Positions 1 to 8,758 of a DNA stretch of 64,000 nt are shown in pieces. Location of the stretch: NCBI GenBank assembly GCA_964510315.1, contig CAZEAP010000017.1, positions 1 to 64,000 of the forward strand, read 5' to 3'. Within the stretch, counting starts at the first letter, position 1. Each line of letters opens with the position of its first letter. The position numbers and the translations under genes are program-made. This stretch comes from CAZEAP01 sp964510315. GTDB lineage: Bacteria > Planctomycetota > Brocadiia > SM23-32. Below the pieces are notes generated by a model. It was not told the DNA's origin, searched no databases, and saw only the letters and a list, made by a program, of their open reading frames with translations.

Positions 1-1351
1 AAACGCATACGTTGGGGGAACCCCGGGACAGAGGGGCTACCCCCCCAAACCGGAGCCCGCCGGCAGGCGGGCGATTCAGACGTAGCCCGGGGTGATCCCC
101 GTCGGGGGGTACATGTTTAGCGTGCGCGAACAGCAGGCGGCGCTCGAAGCACCGCCACTGCGAGCAGGGATGCTCGCGCTACAGCCGGGGGGCATGTTGT
201 GGCGCGACCTTCCAGGTCGCAGTGCCGGGCCATCCTTGGCCCGGCCTCACCGCTGGTTTGAACCCTAAGAAACACGGTCTCCTTCTGAACGGTAAACGCG
301 TACGTTGGGGGAACCCCGGGGACTGGGCCGGTTCCCCCCCCAAAACCGGAGCCCGCCGGGGCGTTACATACCAGCCCAGGGCGCAGCCCTGGGGACCCGG
401 GTGTGCCTCCCAAATAGTTGAGCCCTGTAGGGGCGAGACATACCGCCCGCAGCCGAGCCTGTTTCGGTACGTGGCGAGATGTCTGTCAACCTGAACGAAT
501 ATGTCACGCCCTTCCAGGGCTCGTTGGTTTATTGCCGATTTTTCCCAGGGCTGCGCCCTGGGCTGATATGTCGGGCTCTTACAGAGCCCGGCAGGCTTCG
601 CAGACAAGAGCATCCCCCCTGAGAACGTGCGGGCAAGGTTGCCCGCATCAGAACCCTCTCCTGTCCCCCCCCTCCGCCCCGCAGGGGACCGCTATACGCG
701 CGTTCCCTTGACCTGCTCCGACCGAACGAGTACGGTAGGGGGGAGGAAGGCTGAAGTTTACCCACCTGTGGCGGGAATCTCACCGTTCCGGCCGGGCCGT
801 AAGGCCGCCCGGAGCGGCAAGGTACGGCGTGGGAGGCGCCCGGCGGATTTGCGTGCCGACGGATGCTTTCTACAAATCAGCTCCAGAACTTCTGTGGGTC
901 TTCCATCTGTGTTTATCAGTGTTAATCAGTGTCTGGCGTTGTTCGTTTTCCTTTTCCCCTTTCGGGAGTTTTTCATCAGTGTCTATCTGTGCCTATCTGT
1001 GTCTCCGTTCTTCGTGGTGCCCGGCCTGTGCCTTTGCCGTTCTCCGTGTTCTCCGTGCCCTCTGTGCTCTCCGTGGTTCCCCTTTCTGTTCCCTCGCCAA
1101 TCCACGTCGGAGCCCGGGGCGGACGTTCATCTGCGGTTCCATTGCACCCCCCGATTACGAAACGAACCCATTTTGCCGCACCTGACCGGCGGGAAAGCAT
1201 TTACGACGCAGACTCACAATCGGAATTTGGAGCGTACAGACAAGCAATGACTACGGAGTCCGCTTACTATTATCACAAAGAAGGTGTAGACGCGGGTGGA
1301 CCGGGCGGGCCTCTGCCCCTCTGGCCGAGCCGCGCTCCGGAGGAGGATCGC
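1..1351. repeat. Repeat-rich intergenic region, no convincing gene
   Basis: No open frame here resembles a protein family. Direct copies of a segment with core ACGTTGGGGGAACCCCGGG lie at about 8-60 and 300-352. Two GC hairpins built on CCCAGGGC/GCCCTGGG occur near 374-392 and 545-563. From about 854 a dispersed element shared with 38.1 kb begins, and 1030-1090 holds CTCCGTG/CTCTGTG runs, the reverse orientation of the ACGGAG family seen at 13-14 kb. A long plus frame runs from here into queC, but its part before 3497 is antisense to gmd and fcl and is not a gene. Confidence 0.7.
854..983 (+). repeat. Dispersed repeat, copy A (about 130 bp)
   Basis: This segment starts TGCCGACGGATGCTTTCTAC and ends near TTTTTCATCAGTGTC. 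It matches 38101-38229 over its whole length with scattered substitutions, including runs built on CATCTGTGTTTATC. A 5' fragment of the same element recurs at 38337-38360. It has no coding capacity and no recognisable terminal repeats. Its copy number elsewhere in the genome is unknown. Confidence 0.8.
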
Positions 1352-2311
1352 CTATGCCCCGCCCTCCTGGGCCCAGTCGCAGTTGCCCTCGCACCAGCGG
1401 ATGGTCTTCAGCAGGCCTTCCCGGAGTTCGGTCCGGGCCTGGAAGCCGAATTCCTCCCGCGCACGGGAGGTATCCAGCATGCGGCGCGGCTGGCCGTCCG
1501 GCCTGGAGGTGTCCCATTCGATGCGGCCGGTGAACTCGGTCAGCTCGGCGATCAGTTCCGCCAGGTCCCGGATGGCGATCTCGTCTCCGGAGCCCAGGTT
1601 GACCGGTTCGGGCCTGTCGTAGCGCTCGGCGGCGGCCAGGATGCCGCGCGCGGCGTCCTCCACGTAGAGGAACTCCCGGGTGGGGCGGCCGGTGCCCCAT
1701 GCGGTGATGCTGTCCTCGCCGCGGTTCCGGGCCTCGATGCACTTGCGGACGAGAGCAGGGATGACGTGGGAGGAGGCGGGGTCGAAATCATCCCGCGGGC
1801 CGTAGAGATTGACCGGTATCAGGTAGATGCCGTTCAGCCCGTACTGCCGGCGGTAGGCGCGGGCCTGGACGAGCAGCATCTTCTTGGCCAGCCCGTAAGG
1901 CGCGTTGGTCTCCTCCGGATATCCGTTCCAGAGGTCCTCCTCGCTGAAGGGGACGGGCGTGAACTTGGGATAGGAGCAGACGGTGCCTATGAGCACGAGC
2001 TTCTGGACACCGTGCCGGCGGGCCAGCTCGATGAGCTGGATGCCCATGACGGCGTTGTCGTAGAAGAAGCGGCCGGGGTTGCGGCGGTTGGCGCCGATGC
2101 CCCCGACGGTGGCCGCCAGGTGGATAAGCACGTGGGGACGGGCGTCCTCGTACATGCGGGCGACGTCGGGTTTTTCCCTCAGGTCGTATTCGGCGCTGCG
2201 GGGAATGAAGAGTTCCTCCGGGTTCTGCCGGCGGAGTTGTTCCGCCACGAAGGAACCGAGGAAGCCGGCCCCGCCGGTCACGCACACACGCTTCTCATTC
2301 CACCAGCTCAC
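1352..2311 (-). CDS. fcl: GDP-L-fucose synthase (GDP-4-keto-6-deoxymannose epimerase/reductase)
   Basis: Converts GDP-4-keto-6-deoxy-D-mannose to GDP-L-fucose with NADPH, supplying fucose for surface polysaccharide in the cytoplasm. The 319-residue protein is the usual family length. It opens with an NAD(P)-binding GGAGFLG (about residues 13-19) and has the SDR catalytic set: a Ser in GTVCSYP and a YGLAK (YxxxK). The C-terminal half carries the family-typical TREFLYVEDAA segment. Translation starts at GTG, 3 bp after the gmd stop, so the two are one operon giving consecutive steps. Confidence 0.93.
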   Translation of the reverse strand: MSWWNEKRVCVTGGAGFLGSFVAEQLRRQNPEELFIPRSAEYDLREKPDVARMYEDARPHVLIHLAATVGGIGANRRNPGRFFYDNAVMGIQLIELARRHGVQKLVLIGTVCSYPKFTPVPFSEEDLWNGYPEETNAPYGLAKKMLLVQARAYRRQYGLNGIYLIPVNLYGPRDDFDPASSHVIPALVRKCIEARNRGEDSITAWGTGRPTREFLYVEDAARGILAAAERYDRPEPVNLGSGDEIAIRDLAELIAELTEFTGRIEWDTSRPDGQPRRMLDTSRAREEFGFQARTELREGLLKTIRWCEGNCDWAQEGGA

Positions 2312-2314
2312 GGC

Positions 2315-3355
2315 TCAGGCACCGCCTTCCTCAATGAGGTTGGCATCGGCTTGGACCATGCGTCGCATCAGCTCGTCGAACTTCACTTTCGGCTCCCATC
2401 CGAGCAGGCGCTTCGCCTTTGTGGCGTCGCCCTGGAGCAGGTCGACTTCGGCGGGCCGGAAGTAGCGAGGGTCGATCCGCACGAGCGTTTGCCCGGAATC
2501 GGCGTCGACGCCGGTCTCGTCCAGCCCCTCGCCCTGCCACTGGAGATTGAACCCGGCGATGCCGAACGCCAGCTCGGCGCATTCGCGCACGCTATGGGAC
2601 TCCCCGGTGGCGATGACGAAGTCGTCCGGGCCGTCGGTGTTGAGCATCATCCACATGGCCTCGACGTACTCCGGGGCGTAGCCCCAGTCGCGTCTGGCTT
2701 CGAGGTTGCCGATGTATACGGTCTCCTGGAGGCCGGCGCGGATGCGCGCGGCGGCGCGGGAGAGCTTGCGCGTAATGAAGCGGGGGTCGCGGCGCGGCGA
2801 CTCGTGGTTGAACAGGATGCCGCTGCACGTGTAAAGGTCGTAGGCTTCGCGGTAGTTGACCGTCATGTGGTGGGCGAAGACCTTGGCGGCACCATAGGGA
2901 CTGCGGGGATGGAAGGGCGTCTCCTCGTTCTGGGGCGTCTCGGTGACCTTGCCGAACATCTCGCTGGTGGAGGCCTGGTAGAAGCACGTCCCGACGCGCG
3001 CCTCGCGGATGGCTTCCAGCAGTCGCAGCGTACCCAGCGCGTCCACGTCGGTGGTGTAGACGGGCTGCTCGAAGGAGACGTGCACGTGGCTCTGGGCGGC
3101 GAGATTGTAGATCTCGTCCGGCACGATCTTCTCCACCAGCCGGGCGATGTTGCTGCCGTCCACCAGGTCGCCGTAGTAGAGGTACAGTCGCCGGTCCTCC
3201 TCGTGGGGGTCCTGGTAGATGTGGTCGATCCGCTCGGTGTTGAAGGTGGAGGCCCGGCGGATGATGCCGTGGACCTCGTAGCCCTTCTCCAGCAGCAGCT
3301 CGGCCAGGTAGGAGCCGTCCTGGCCGGTGATCCCGGTGATCAGCGCCTTCTTCAT
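2315..3355 (-). CDS. gmd: GDP-mannose 4,6-dehydratase
   Basis: First step from GDP-mannose to GDP-fucose, forming the 4-keto-6-deoxy intermediate with bound NADP. The protein has the extended-SDR nucleotide motif GITGQDGSYL near its start, STSEMFG, the YGAAK catalytic motif and the GDP-mannose-dehydratase segment ETVYIGNLEARRDWGYAPE. The ATG at 3355 is preferred: it is preceded by AAAGGAAACCC and gives the standard MKKALITG start, whereas the open frame extends 28 residues further without homologous character. Directly followed by fcl. A promoter-like element lies 43-71 bp upstream. Confidence 0.95.
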   Translation of the reverse strand: MKKALITGITGQDGSYLAELLLEKGYEVHGIIRRASTFNTERIDHIYQDPHEEDRRLYLYYGDLVDGSNIARLVEKIVPDEIYNLAAQSHVHVSFEQPVYTTDVDALGTLRLLEAIREARVGTCFYQASTSEMFGKVTETPQNEETPFHPRSPYGAAKVFAHHMTVNYREAYDLYTCSGILFNHESPRRDPRFITRKLSRAAARIRAGLQETVYIGNLEARRDWGYAPEYVEAMWMMLNTDGPDDFVIATGESHSVRECAELAFGIAGFNLQWQGEGLDETGVDADSGQTLVRIDPRYFRPAEVDLLQGDATKAKRLLGWEPKVKFDELMRRMVQADANLIEEGGA

Positions 3356-3397
3356 GGGTTTCCTTTCGGCGGTAGTGCAGCAACCCAGCAACTTCAC

Positions 3398-3426
3398 TAT
3401 ATAGCGAGGACTGCCGAGATGCGCAA
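3398..3426 (-). promoter_or_regulatory. Putative sigma-70-type promoter for gmd-fcl
   Basis: On the minus strand TTGCGC (-35) is separated by exactly 17 bp from TATATA (-10), inside the divergent gmd/queC spacer. It would start transcription about 50 nt before the gmd ATG. Seen by eye only. Confidence 0.5.
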
Positions 3427-3496
3427 GGAAGGGGCCCACGCCGTTGCATCCGTTGTGCCGCCCGGATATGTTGGAAGTGACTCAGCGGGGAGGCCG

Positions 3497-4204
3497 ATGG
3501 TGAGTAAGAATCCGGGCACAGCGGACGACGCGGTGGTGCTGCTGAGCGGTGGGGTGGATTCGGCCACTGCGCTGGCGCTCGCCCGCGATCGGGGTTTCCG
3601 CTGCCACGCGCTGAGCTTCCGTTACGGCCAGAGCCATGCCGTCGAACTGGCGGCCGCCCGCCGCGTGGCCGAGTCCCTGAGCGCGGCCGAACACCGGGTG
3701 CTGGAGCTGCCGCTGGAGGAGCTGGGCGGCTCGGCCCTGACCGACGATTCCCTGCAAGTGCCCCGTGACAGGGACCTGGAGAGCGGCATCCCGGTGACGT
3801 ACGTGCCCGCGCGGAACACCATCTTCCTCGCCTTCGGATTAGGCTTCGCGGAAGTGATCGGCGCCGGAGCAATCCACGTCGGCGTCAACGCCGTTGACTA
3901 CTCCGGATACCCGGACTGCCGCCCGGAGTTCATAGAGGCGTTCCGGCGGCTGGCCGGCGTGGCCACCCGGCAGGCGGTGGAGGGAAACCCGGTGGAGATC
4001 GTGGCGCCGCTCCTGGAGATGAGCAAGGCGGAGATCATCCGCACCGGCGACCGGTTGGGCGTCGACTACTCCCTGACCGTGAGTTGCTACGACCCGGACG
4101 AGCTTGGAAGGGCCTGCGGACACTGCGACAGTTGCCGGCTGAGGAGGCGAGGGTTTGAGGAAGCCGGTTTGCCGGACCCGACGGTCTACCAGGAGGAAGT
4201 CTGA
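3497..4204 (+). CDS. queC: 7-cyano-7-deazaguanine synthase QueC
   Basis: ATP-dependent conversion of 7-carboxy-7-deazaguanine to preQ0 in the queuosine pathway. The 235-residue protein has the PP-loop ATP motif LLSGGVDSATA near the N-terminus and a C-terminal zinc site, Cys residues in CYDPDELGRACGHCDSC. The ATG at 3497 is chosen because GGGGAGG sits 4-10 bp upstream and the long frame before it is antisense to gmd. The last codons GAA GTC TGA are part of a repeat shared with the pfkA 3' end. queD is 15 kb away. Confidence 0.93.
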   Translation: MVSKNPGTADDAVVLLSGGVDSATALALARDRGFRCHALSFRYGQSHAVELAAARRVAESLSAAEHRVLELPLEELGGSALTDDSLQVPRDRDLESGIPVTYVPARNTIFLAFGLGFAEVIGAGAIHVGVNAVDYSGYPDCRPEFIEAFRRLAGVATRQAVEGNPVEIVAPLLEMSKAEIIRTGDRLGVDYSLTVSCYDPDELGRACGHCDSCRLRRRGFEEAGLPDPTVYQEEV

Positions 4205-4214
4205 ATTCTGAAGT
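4195..4214 (+). repeat. GAAGTCTGA repeat forming the queC stop codon
   Basis: GGAAGTCTGAATTCTGAAGT spans the last two codons and stop of queC. The identical 20-mer, in the same orientation relative to its gene, spans the end of pfkA at 57076-57095. A small hairpin CCGCC-TCG-GGCGG follows at 4219-4231. Confidence 0.8.
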
Positions 4215-4297
4215 TCAGCCGCCTCGGGCGGAGACACGAAGTAAGACAACGGCTACTTCTCAATTCATAAATTTCAGGTAATTTGGGGGCAACAAAA

Positions 4298-4879
4298 ATG
4301 ACCGAGGTTCTGGCCGTTGCGGCGAGCGCGCGCCGGGGAGGCAACAGCGACGCCGTGCTGGAAGCGGCGCTGGAGGTCTTCCGGGAAGCGGGCGCGGAGG
4401 TCGAGACAATCGTGCCGCGGGAGCTTGCCATCTCCCCGTGCCTGAGCTGCAACGCCTGCTTTGAGACGGGCGTCTGCGTGCAACACGACCCGATGTCGGA
4501 ACTCTACGAGGATTTCTGCACGGCGGAGCACCTGGTGGTCGCCTCCCCCATCTACTTCACCTCCGTCCCCGGGCACTTCAAGGTAATGATCGACCGCTTC
4601 CAGTGCTTCTGGGCCAGGACCTACCGCCTCGGCAGTCCGCCGGAGCCGCGCCGAAGCGGCATGTTCCTGTGCGTGGGGGCGATGGACCGGGAACGCTACT
4701 ACCAGTCGTGCCTGACCATCGTGAAGACCTGGATGTCCGTTCTCAACGTGGCGTGTCCGGTCAGCCGGTTCTTCCCCGGCCTGGATGCGAAGGACGACAT
4801 CGAGGAGCATCCCGAATACCTGGAGGAGGCCCGCCGGGCCGCGGAGGAGCTGAGGGCTTATTCGGTCGAGGGCGAGTGA
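4298..4879 (+). CDS. Flavodoxin-fold / NADPH-dependent FMN reductase family protein
   Basis: A 193-residue protein of the iron-sulfur flavoprotein/FMN-reductase type. The N-terminal strand-loop AASARRGGNSDAVLEAAL fits the FMN-phosphate loop. Cys residues in SPCLSCNACFETGVC resemble the cysteine cluster used by iron-sulfur flavoproteins. ASPIYFTSVPGHFKVMIDRF is the family hallmark after the flavin site. Start at ATG 4298, with GGGG 9 bp upstream, rather than the TTG five codons earlier. It ends inside the 3' end of the convergent lnt gene (22 bp overlap). Redox partner and substrate cannot be read from the sequence. Confidence 0.8.
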   Translation: MTEVLAVAASARRGGNSDAVLEAALEVFREAGAEVETIVPRELAISPCLSCNACFETGVCVQHDPMSELYEDFCTAEHLVVASPIYFTSVPGHFKVMIDRFQCFWARTYRLGSPPEPRRSGMFLCVGAMDRERYYQSCLTIVKTWMSVLNVACPVSRFFPGLDAKDDIEEHPEYLEEARRAAEELRAYSVEGE

Positions 4880-6540
4880 CCGGCCGCTCCGCAACTCCCT
4901 CCCCGGCGAAGCGCCAGAAGAAGCCCGGGCAGCCCAATCGAGAGGCTCAGGCAACTCACCGCAAACCAGTCGCCGTGCCGCATGTAGAACGTCAGTTCCT
5001 CCGAGAGCCGGAGCGGCGCCGCACCGGCGGCGCGGGTGTAGGGCTGAAGCCTCTCGTAGACCTCCCCGCGGGGGCCGATGAAACAGGAGATGCCGGTGTT
5101 GGCGGCGCGGACCACCGTCGTGCGAGTCTCAACGGCCCGGAAGACGGCCATCGCCAGGTGCTGGCCCAGCTCCCCGGGGATCGGGTACCACCCCTCATCG
5201 GTCAGGTTGACCAGGAAGTCGGCACCCTTAAGCCGAAAGGATCGCGTCAGAGAGGGGAATACGTCCTCGTAGCAGATGAGGGCGGCAAACCGCAGTGACG
5301 CTCCGTCTTGCGTCGGCAGGGAGAAGACCACCTTCTCACGCCCCGCATCCAGTTCGTGCACCAGCGGCGTGAGCCCCTGCAGGAACGGCAGCCATTCGCG
5401 CAGGGGCAGGTACTCCCCGAACGGGACCCTCCGCATCTTGTCGTAGCGCCGGACGAACCGGCCCCGCGGGGAGAACAGCATGGCGCTGTTGCCCAGATAA
5501 TCGGTCCGCGTCCCCGGCGGCACCTCTTCCAGGTAGCCGGTCGAGGGGGGCAGATTTGTCCGGGCGCCCACCAGCAGATGGGTGTCCATCTGCCGACCCA
5601 GCCGCCGAAGGTGGGCCATCGTATCGGACATTATCGAGCGCAAGCGGGGATCGAGCCACAGTTCCGGCGCCAGGTTCAGCGGCCTCTGCACCGTCGTCTC
5701 GGGCCAGACCACCATGGCGGGTTGTTCCTCGACAAGCCGCTCGCTCAGGCGCACGGCCGTCTCTATCTCCTGCTCGAGCTCACGGAAAGCTTCCTCCTCC
5801 GTCTTGTCGGGATCATACACCTCGGAGACGACCCGGGGTATGTTCTGCTGCACGACGCCCACTACGGGACCCTCGCGGGTCTGGATGGACCGCCTCACAC
5901 CGGCACCCGCCGCCGCGCAGACGCCCACCAGGAGCACGGCCGTCCCCAGAGCGGCCAGGCTCGCCCGGCGTCGGGCCGGCGCACTCAACAGGAGAGCGGC
6001 CAGGCAGGCGTTGACAAGCATCAGCAGGAAGCTCAACCCGTGGACGCCCCACCAGGCCGCCGTCTGCAGAAGCGAGCCGAACTGGTACTGCGTATAGCCG
6101 AGGAACAGCCAGGGAAAGCCAGGACCCAGCCGCGCGCGGAAGAGTTCCAGGCCGGTCCACAGAAGAGCCGCCGACAAGGGCCAGAGGACCGGGAATCGAA
6201 CCTGCAAAAAACGGAACAGCACCGCCGCGGCGACCAGGTAGAGCCCCACGTACAGGCACAGGGCGAGCCAGCCGAGAACATGCACGCTGAAAACCCAGGC
6301 GAAGGACGGCAGGTAAGCGGAGGCGGCGGCGACCAGCCCGCAGAGCGCGGCCGACCGGTAGCCGCCGCTGGTGCCCACAGCCGCAAGCAGCGGGACGAAG
6401 GCCACCCACCCAAGCCAGCTCAGATCGGCCGGCGGGAAGGAGAGGAACAGGAGCAGGCCGCTCAGCAGACTCAACCCCACCCGCACCCGTAGATTCAACG
6501 GGGAAGCCGGCCGGCGCGCGTTCTGCTGCGTCTGCCCCAC
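4858..6540 (-). CDS. lnt: Apolipoprotein N-acyltransferase
   Basis: Adds the third acyl chain to outer-membrane lipoproteins at the periplasmic face of the inner membrane. The 560-residue protein has about six N-terminal membrane helices, then a nitrilase-like domain (about 220-490) with the Glu of MVVWPETT, the Lys of YDKM and the Cys of LICYEDVF as catalytic triad, and a last C-terminal helix. NLTDEGWYP is also conserved in the family. It lies 68 bp downstream of the LptF/G gene on the same strand. It implies triacylated lipoproteins, consistent with lipoproteins elsewhere in this window. Confidence 0.95.
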   Translation of the reverse strand: MGQTQQNARRPASPLNLRVRVGLSLLSGLLLFLSFPPADLSWLGWVAFVPLLAAVGTSGGYRSAALCGLVAAASAYLPSFAWVFSVHVLGWLALCLYVGLYLVAAAVLFRFLQVRFPVLWPLSAALLWTGLELFRARLGPGFPWLFLGYTQYQFGSLLQTAAWWGVHGLSFLLMLVNACLAALLLSAPARRRASLAALGTAVLLVGVCAAAGAGVRRSIQTREGPVVGVVQQNIPRVVSEVYDPDKTEEEAFRELEQEIETAVRLSERLVEEQPAMVVWPETTVQRPLNLAPELWLDPRLRSIMSDTMAHLRRLGRQMDTHLLVGARTNLPPSTGYLEEVPPGTRTDYLGNSAMLFSPRGRFVRRYDKMRRVPFGEYLPLREWLPFLQGLTPLVHELDAGREKVVFSLPTQDGASLRFAALICYEDVFPSLTRSFRLKGADFLVNLTDEGWYPIPGELGQHLAMAVFRAVETRTTVVRAANTGISCFIGPRGEVYERLQPYTRAAGAAPLRLSEELTFYMRHGDWFAVSCLSLSIGLPGLLLALRRGGSCGAAGHSPSTE

Positions 6541-6608
6541 GTGCCACTGCTCCGGCTGCAGGAGATCATCGCTCCGGCCTCCCGGCCCCGTCGGCCGGTC
6601 AGGGTCCG

Positions 6609-8222
6609 TCAGCGAAGGAGGACCTTGATGGTGAGGGCCAGCCCGATGAGGAAGACCAGGAAATTACCGGCCCACATGGCCGGTGCCACCGGCAGAACAC
6701 CCGCCTTGGCGGTGATCTGCCCGAGGATGAGAAACGGGTAGAAGACCACCAGTACGATGGCGAAACTGATGCCGAAAGCGATCATTGTGCTCCGGCCACC
6801 GGCCATGATACCCAGCGGTATGCCGATCAGCGCGAAGGCGAACAGGGAGAATGCCTGTGCGAGCCTCTTGTGGATGCGCAGCCTGACCGAGGTCAGGTCT
6901 TTCTGGTCCCTGGCCCAGGAGTCCCGCCGCTGAAGCTCGTCCCGCTCGACGACCAGTTTCTCTTTGCGGCGCCGGAGGACTTCGATGCGTCCCTTGATGC
7001 GGCGAGCCCGGCGGAGACTGTCCTCCAGATCGCGGGTGGCCTGTTCGATTTTTCTGGTGTGTTCCTGGATGTCTTTCTTACGGTTTTCCACCTCCGCGCG
7101 GAGCGCTTTGGCCTGTTTTTCCAGGTTGAGCAGGCGCTCCAGGTCCCGTTCGGCATCTTCGGCATTTCCCAGCTCGTTTATCTGCTCGACACACTCCAGC
7201 AGTTGGCTGCGAAGGACCTCCAGTTGCTCGCGTGCCTGCTGGATTCGCTCGCGGCTGCGGCGGATGGTGGCCTTGCTCTCCTCTTTTTTCCTGACCCCGT
7301 ACTTCTGATAGTCCTCCTGCAGGCTTCTCAGGTTCGTCTCAACCTCGGAGATTTCGGCCTTCTTCAGCCGGATTTCCTTCCGCAGCCTGTCGTGCACGCG
7401 CTCGGGGCGGTCGAACTTCTCCTGCCCGGCGACCCGCTGTTTCAGTTCCTCCAGTCGGGCCAGCAGGCGGCCGGTGGGCAGATGTTTCTCGTCGGTGGCT
7501 ATCTCGTCCAATTCATCGGAAGCGCCGAAGGAGTAGATGACGCGCTTGGCGCGGGTGGGACCGGCCTTGGTGTAGGAGCGCGGGCCGAGGGAGGTGCGCA
7601 CGCAGTCCTCCATCTCAAAGGAGATGGTGTCGGGGCGCTCGGGGTCCGCGTGTATGACCGCCGTAGAGGCGGTGATGACGTCTTCGGGGCGGTGGTCGCG
7701 TGTTCTTATCAGCAGCAGGTCGGTCAGCTTGCCCTCTGAGAAGTCTTCGTACTGGATGAAGACCGGCTCAAAGCTGAGCTGCCGCCGGGTGCTCAGCACG
7801 ACCTTGTCCAGCAGAATCTGCCGCAACGCACGGTACTTCATCCGTTCGATCGCGGCCCGCGAGCGGGGAACCAGCTCGAACTGGAAGGCCGCCGTCACCC
7901 CGGTCAGCAGCAGCGCCACGACCAGAACGGGGTGGACAATGCTGAAAAGGTGAACGCCGCCCGCCCGCATCCCCACCAGCTCGTTGTCCGCCGAGAGCCG
8001 CCCGAAGGTCATCACCACCGCCGTAAGGAAGGCCGCCGGCAGGATCATGGGCACGCAATACGCGAACAACGGGGGCAGCAGGCTGCGCAGCCGCACCACG
8101 TCCAGCCCCTCGTGCAGCAATTGCATGCAGAAACCCACCACCATGATCAGCACCAGGGTGGCAAATGCCGGCACCAGGGCGCGGGAGACGTCGCACAGAA
8201 CGTAGCTCTGGAGTTTCTTCAT
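6609..8222 (-). CDS. LptF/LptG-family LPS export permease with coiled-coil insertion
   Basis: Inner-membrane component of the LPS export ABC transporter. Membrane helices lie at about 15-35, 48-72, 95-117, 455-475, 480-503 and 515-533. The N-terminal LPPLFAYCVPMILPAAFLTA and GRLSADNELVGMRAGG segments are typical of LptF/G, as is HKRLAQAFSLFAFALIGIPL before the fourth helix. Residues about 145-245 fit the periplasmic beta domain. Between LPT (about 248) and the fourth helix lie about 190 residues rich in Lys, Glu, Arg and Leu, read as a long coiled coil not normally present. Length is 537 against about 360-390 for the family. Only one of the F/G pair is in this window. Confidence 0.9.
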   Translation of the reverse strand: MKKLQSYVLCDVSRALVPAFATLVLIMVVGFCMQLLHEGLDVVRLRSLLPPLFAYCVPMILPAAFLTAVVMTFGRLSADNELVGMRAGGVHLFSIVHPVLVVALLLTGVTAAFQFELVPRSRAAIERMKYRALRQILLDKVVLSTRRQLSFEPVFIQYEDFSEGKLTDLLLIRTRDHRPEDVITASTAVIHADPERPDTISFEMEDCVRTSLGPRSYTKAGPTRAKRVIYSFGASDELDEIATDEKHLPTGRLLARLEELKQRVAGQEKFDRPERVHDRLRKEIRLKKAEISEVETNLRSLQEDYQKYGVRKKEESKATIRRSRERIQQAREQLEVLRSQLLECVEQINELGNAEDAERDLERLLNLEKQAKALRAEVENRKKDIQEHTRKIEQATRDLEDSLRRARRIKGRIEVLRRRKEKLVVERDELQRRDSWARDQKDLTSVRLRIHKRLAQAFSLFAFALIGIPLGIMAGGRSTMIAFGISFAIVLVVFYPFLILGQITAKAGVLPVAPAMWAGNFLVFLIGLALTIKVLLR

Positions 8223-8233
8223 ATCGCCTCTGT

Positions 8234-8263
8234 ATTGTAGCCCACCGGCGGCGGAGCGGACAA
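8234..8263 (-). promoter_or_regulatory. Putative promoter for the LptF/G-lnt operon
   Basis: Minus-strand TTGTCC, 18 bp spacer, TACAAT. The -10 ends only 11 bp before the start codon, which would give a very short leader. Confidence 0.45.
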
Positions 8264-8636
8264 GTTGCTACGCCTTCTCGCCAGCCAATCGCGGTTTGGG
8301 AACCACAGAGGACGCAGAGGGACGCAGAGTAACGACAACGCACAGGAAGAGGTGCCGAGCAGGAACCCTTGTGCTCCTCAGATGCACTGGCCGCTCTGCG
8401 GCGCATCCTGCCGCCGTTCAAGCCCCATTGTACCAGAAGACCGCCGAGCCGGGATCCGCCTGGGGCGGACTGCGACCTCGAAGCATGGATGTGCGCCTCG
8501 GGCGTCTTTACCCGCCTCCGGCGAGGTCGCACCACAGGCCGCCATTTTGGCGCGGGAAGCCCGCTACGAGCCGCCTCGGCGCGCATGCGGGCGATCTGGG
8601 TCTGCCCAATTGGGCACCACCTACCGACATCTTTTG
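8264..8636. other. Intergenic stretch with repeat fragment and palindrome
   Basis: No gene is supported. A short ACCACAGAGGACGCAGAGGG run (8303-8330) belongs to the same family as the arrays at 13-14 kb. A perfect 14-bp palindrome TGCCCAATTGGGCA sits at 8603-8616, about 20 bp before the promoter of the phosphoesterase operon. Confidence 0.6.
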
Positions 8637-8665
8637 TTGAAGCGAGAGGGCCGGAGTGGGATAAT
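8637..8665 (+). promoter_or_regulatory. Putative promoter of the phosphoesterase-rnfB-ydjY operon
   Basis: TTGAAG, 17 bp spacer, GATAAT. The predicted start lies about 85 nt before the phosphoesterase ATG. The palindrome TGCCCAATTGGGCA at 8603-8616 is placed where an activator or repressor could bind. Confidence 0.45.
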
Positions 8666-8758
8666 GGAGTTTCTGGTCGTGTTGGGAGTGGAGAGCTTGA
8701 CCTTCCGGCTCGATTCTGCTCAAATGCCCGGATTGCTTTTCCTTCGCACGGTCTGCCC

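Noticed and set aside
929..3496. Long plus-strand open frame running into queC
   Set aside because: It is antisense to gmd and fcl, has no family resemblance, and the queC start at 3497 has its own ribosome-binding site.
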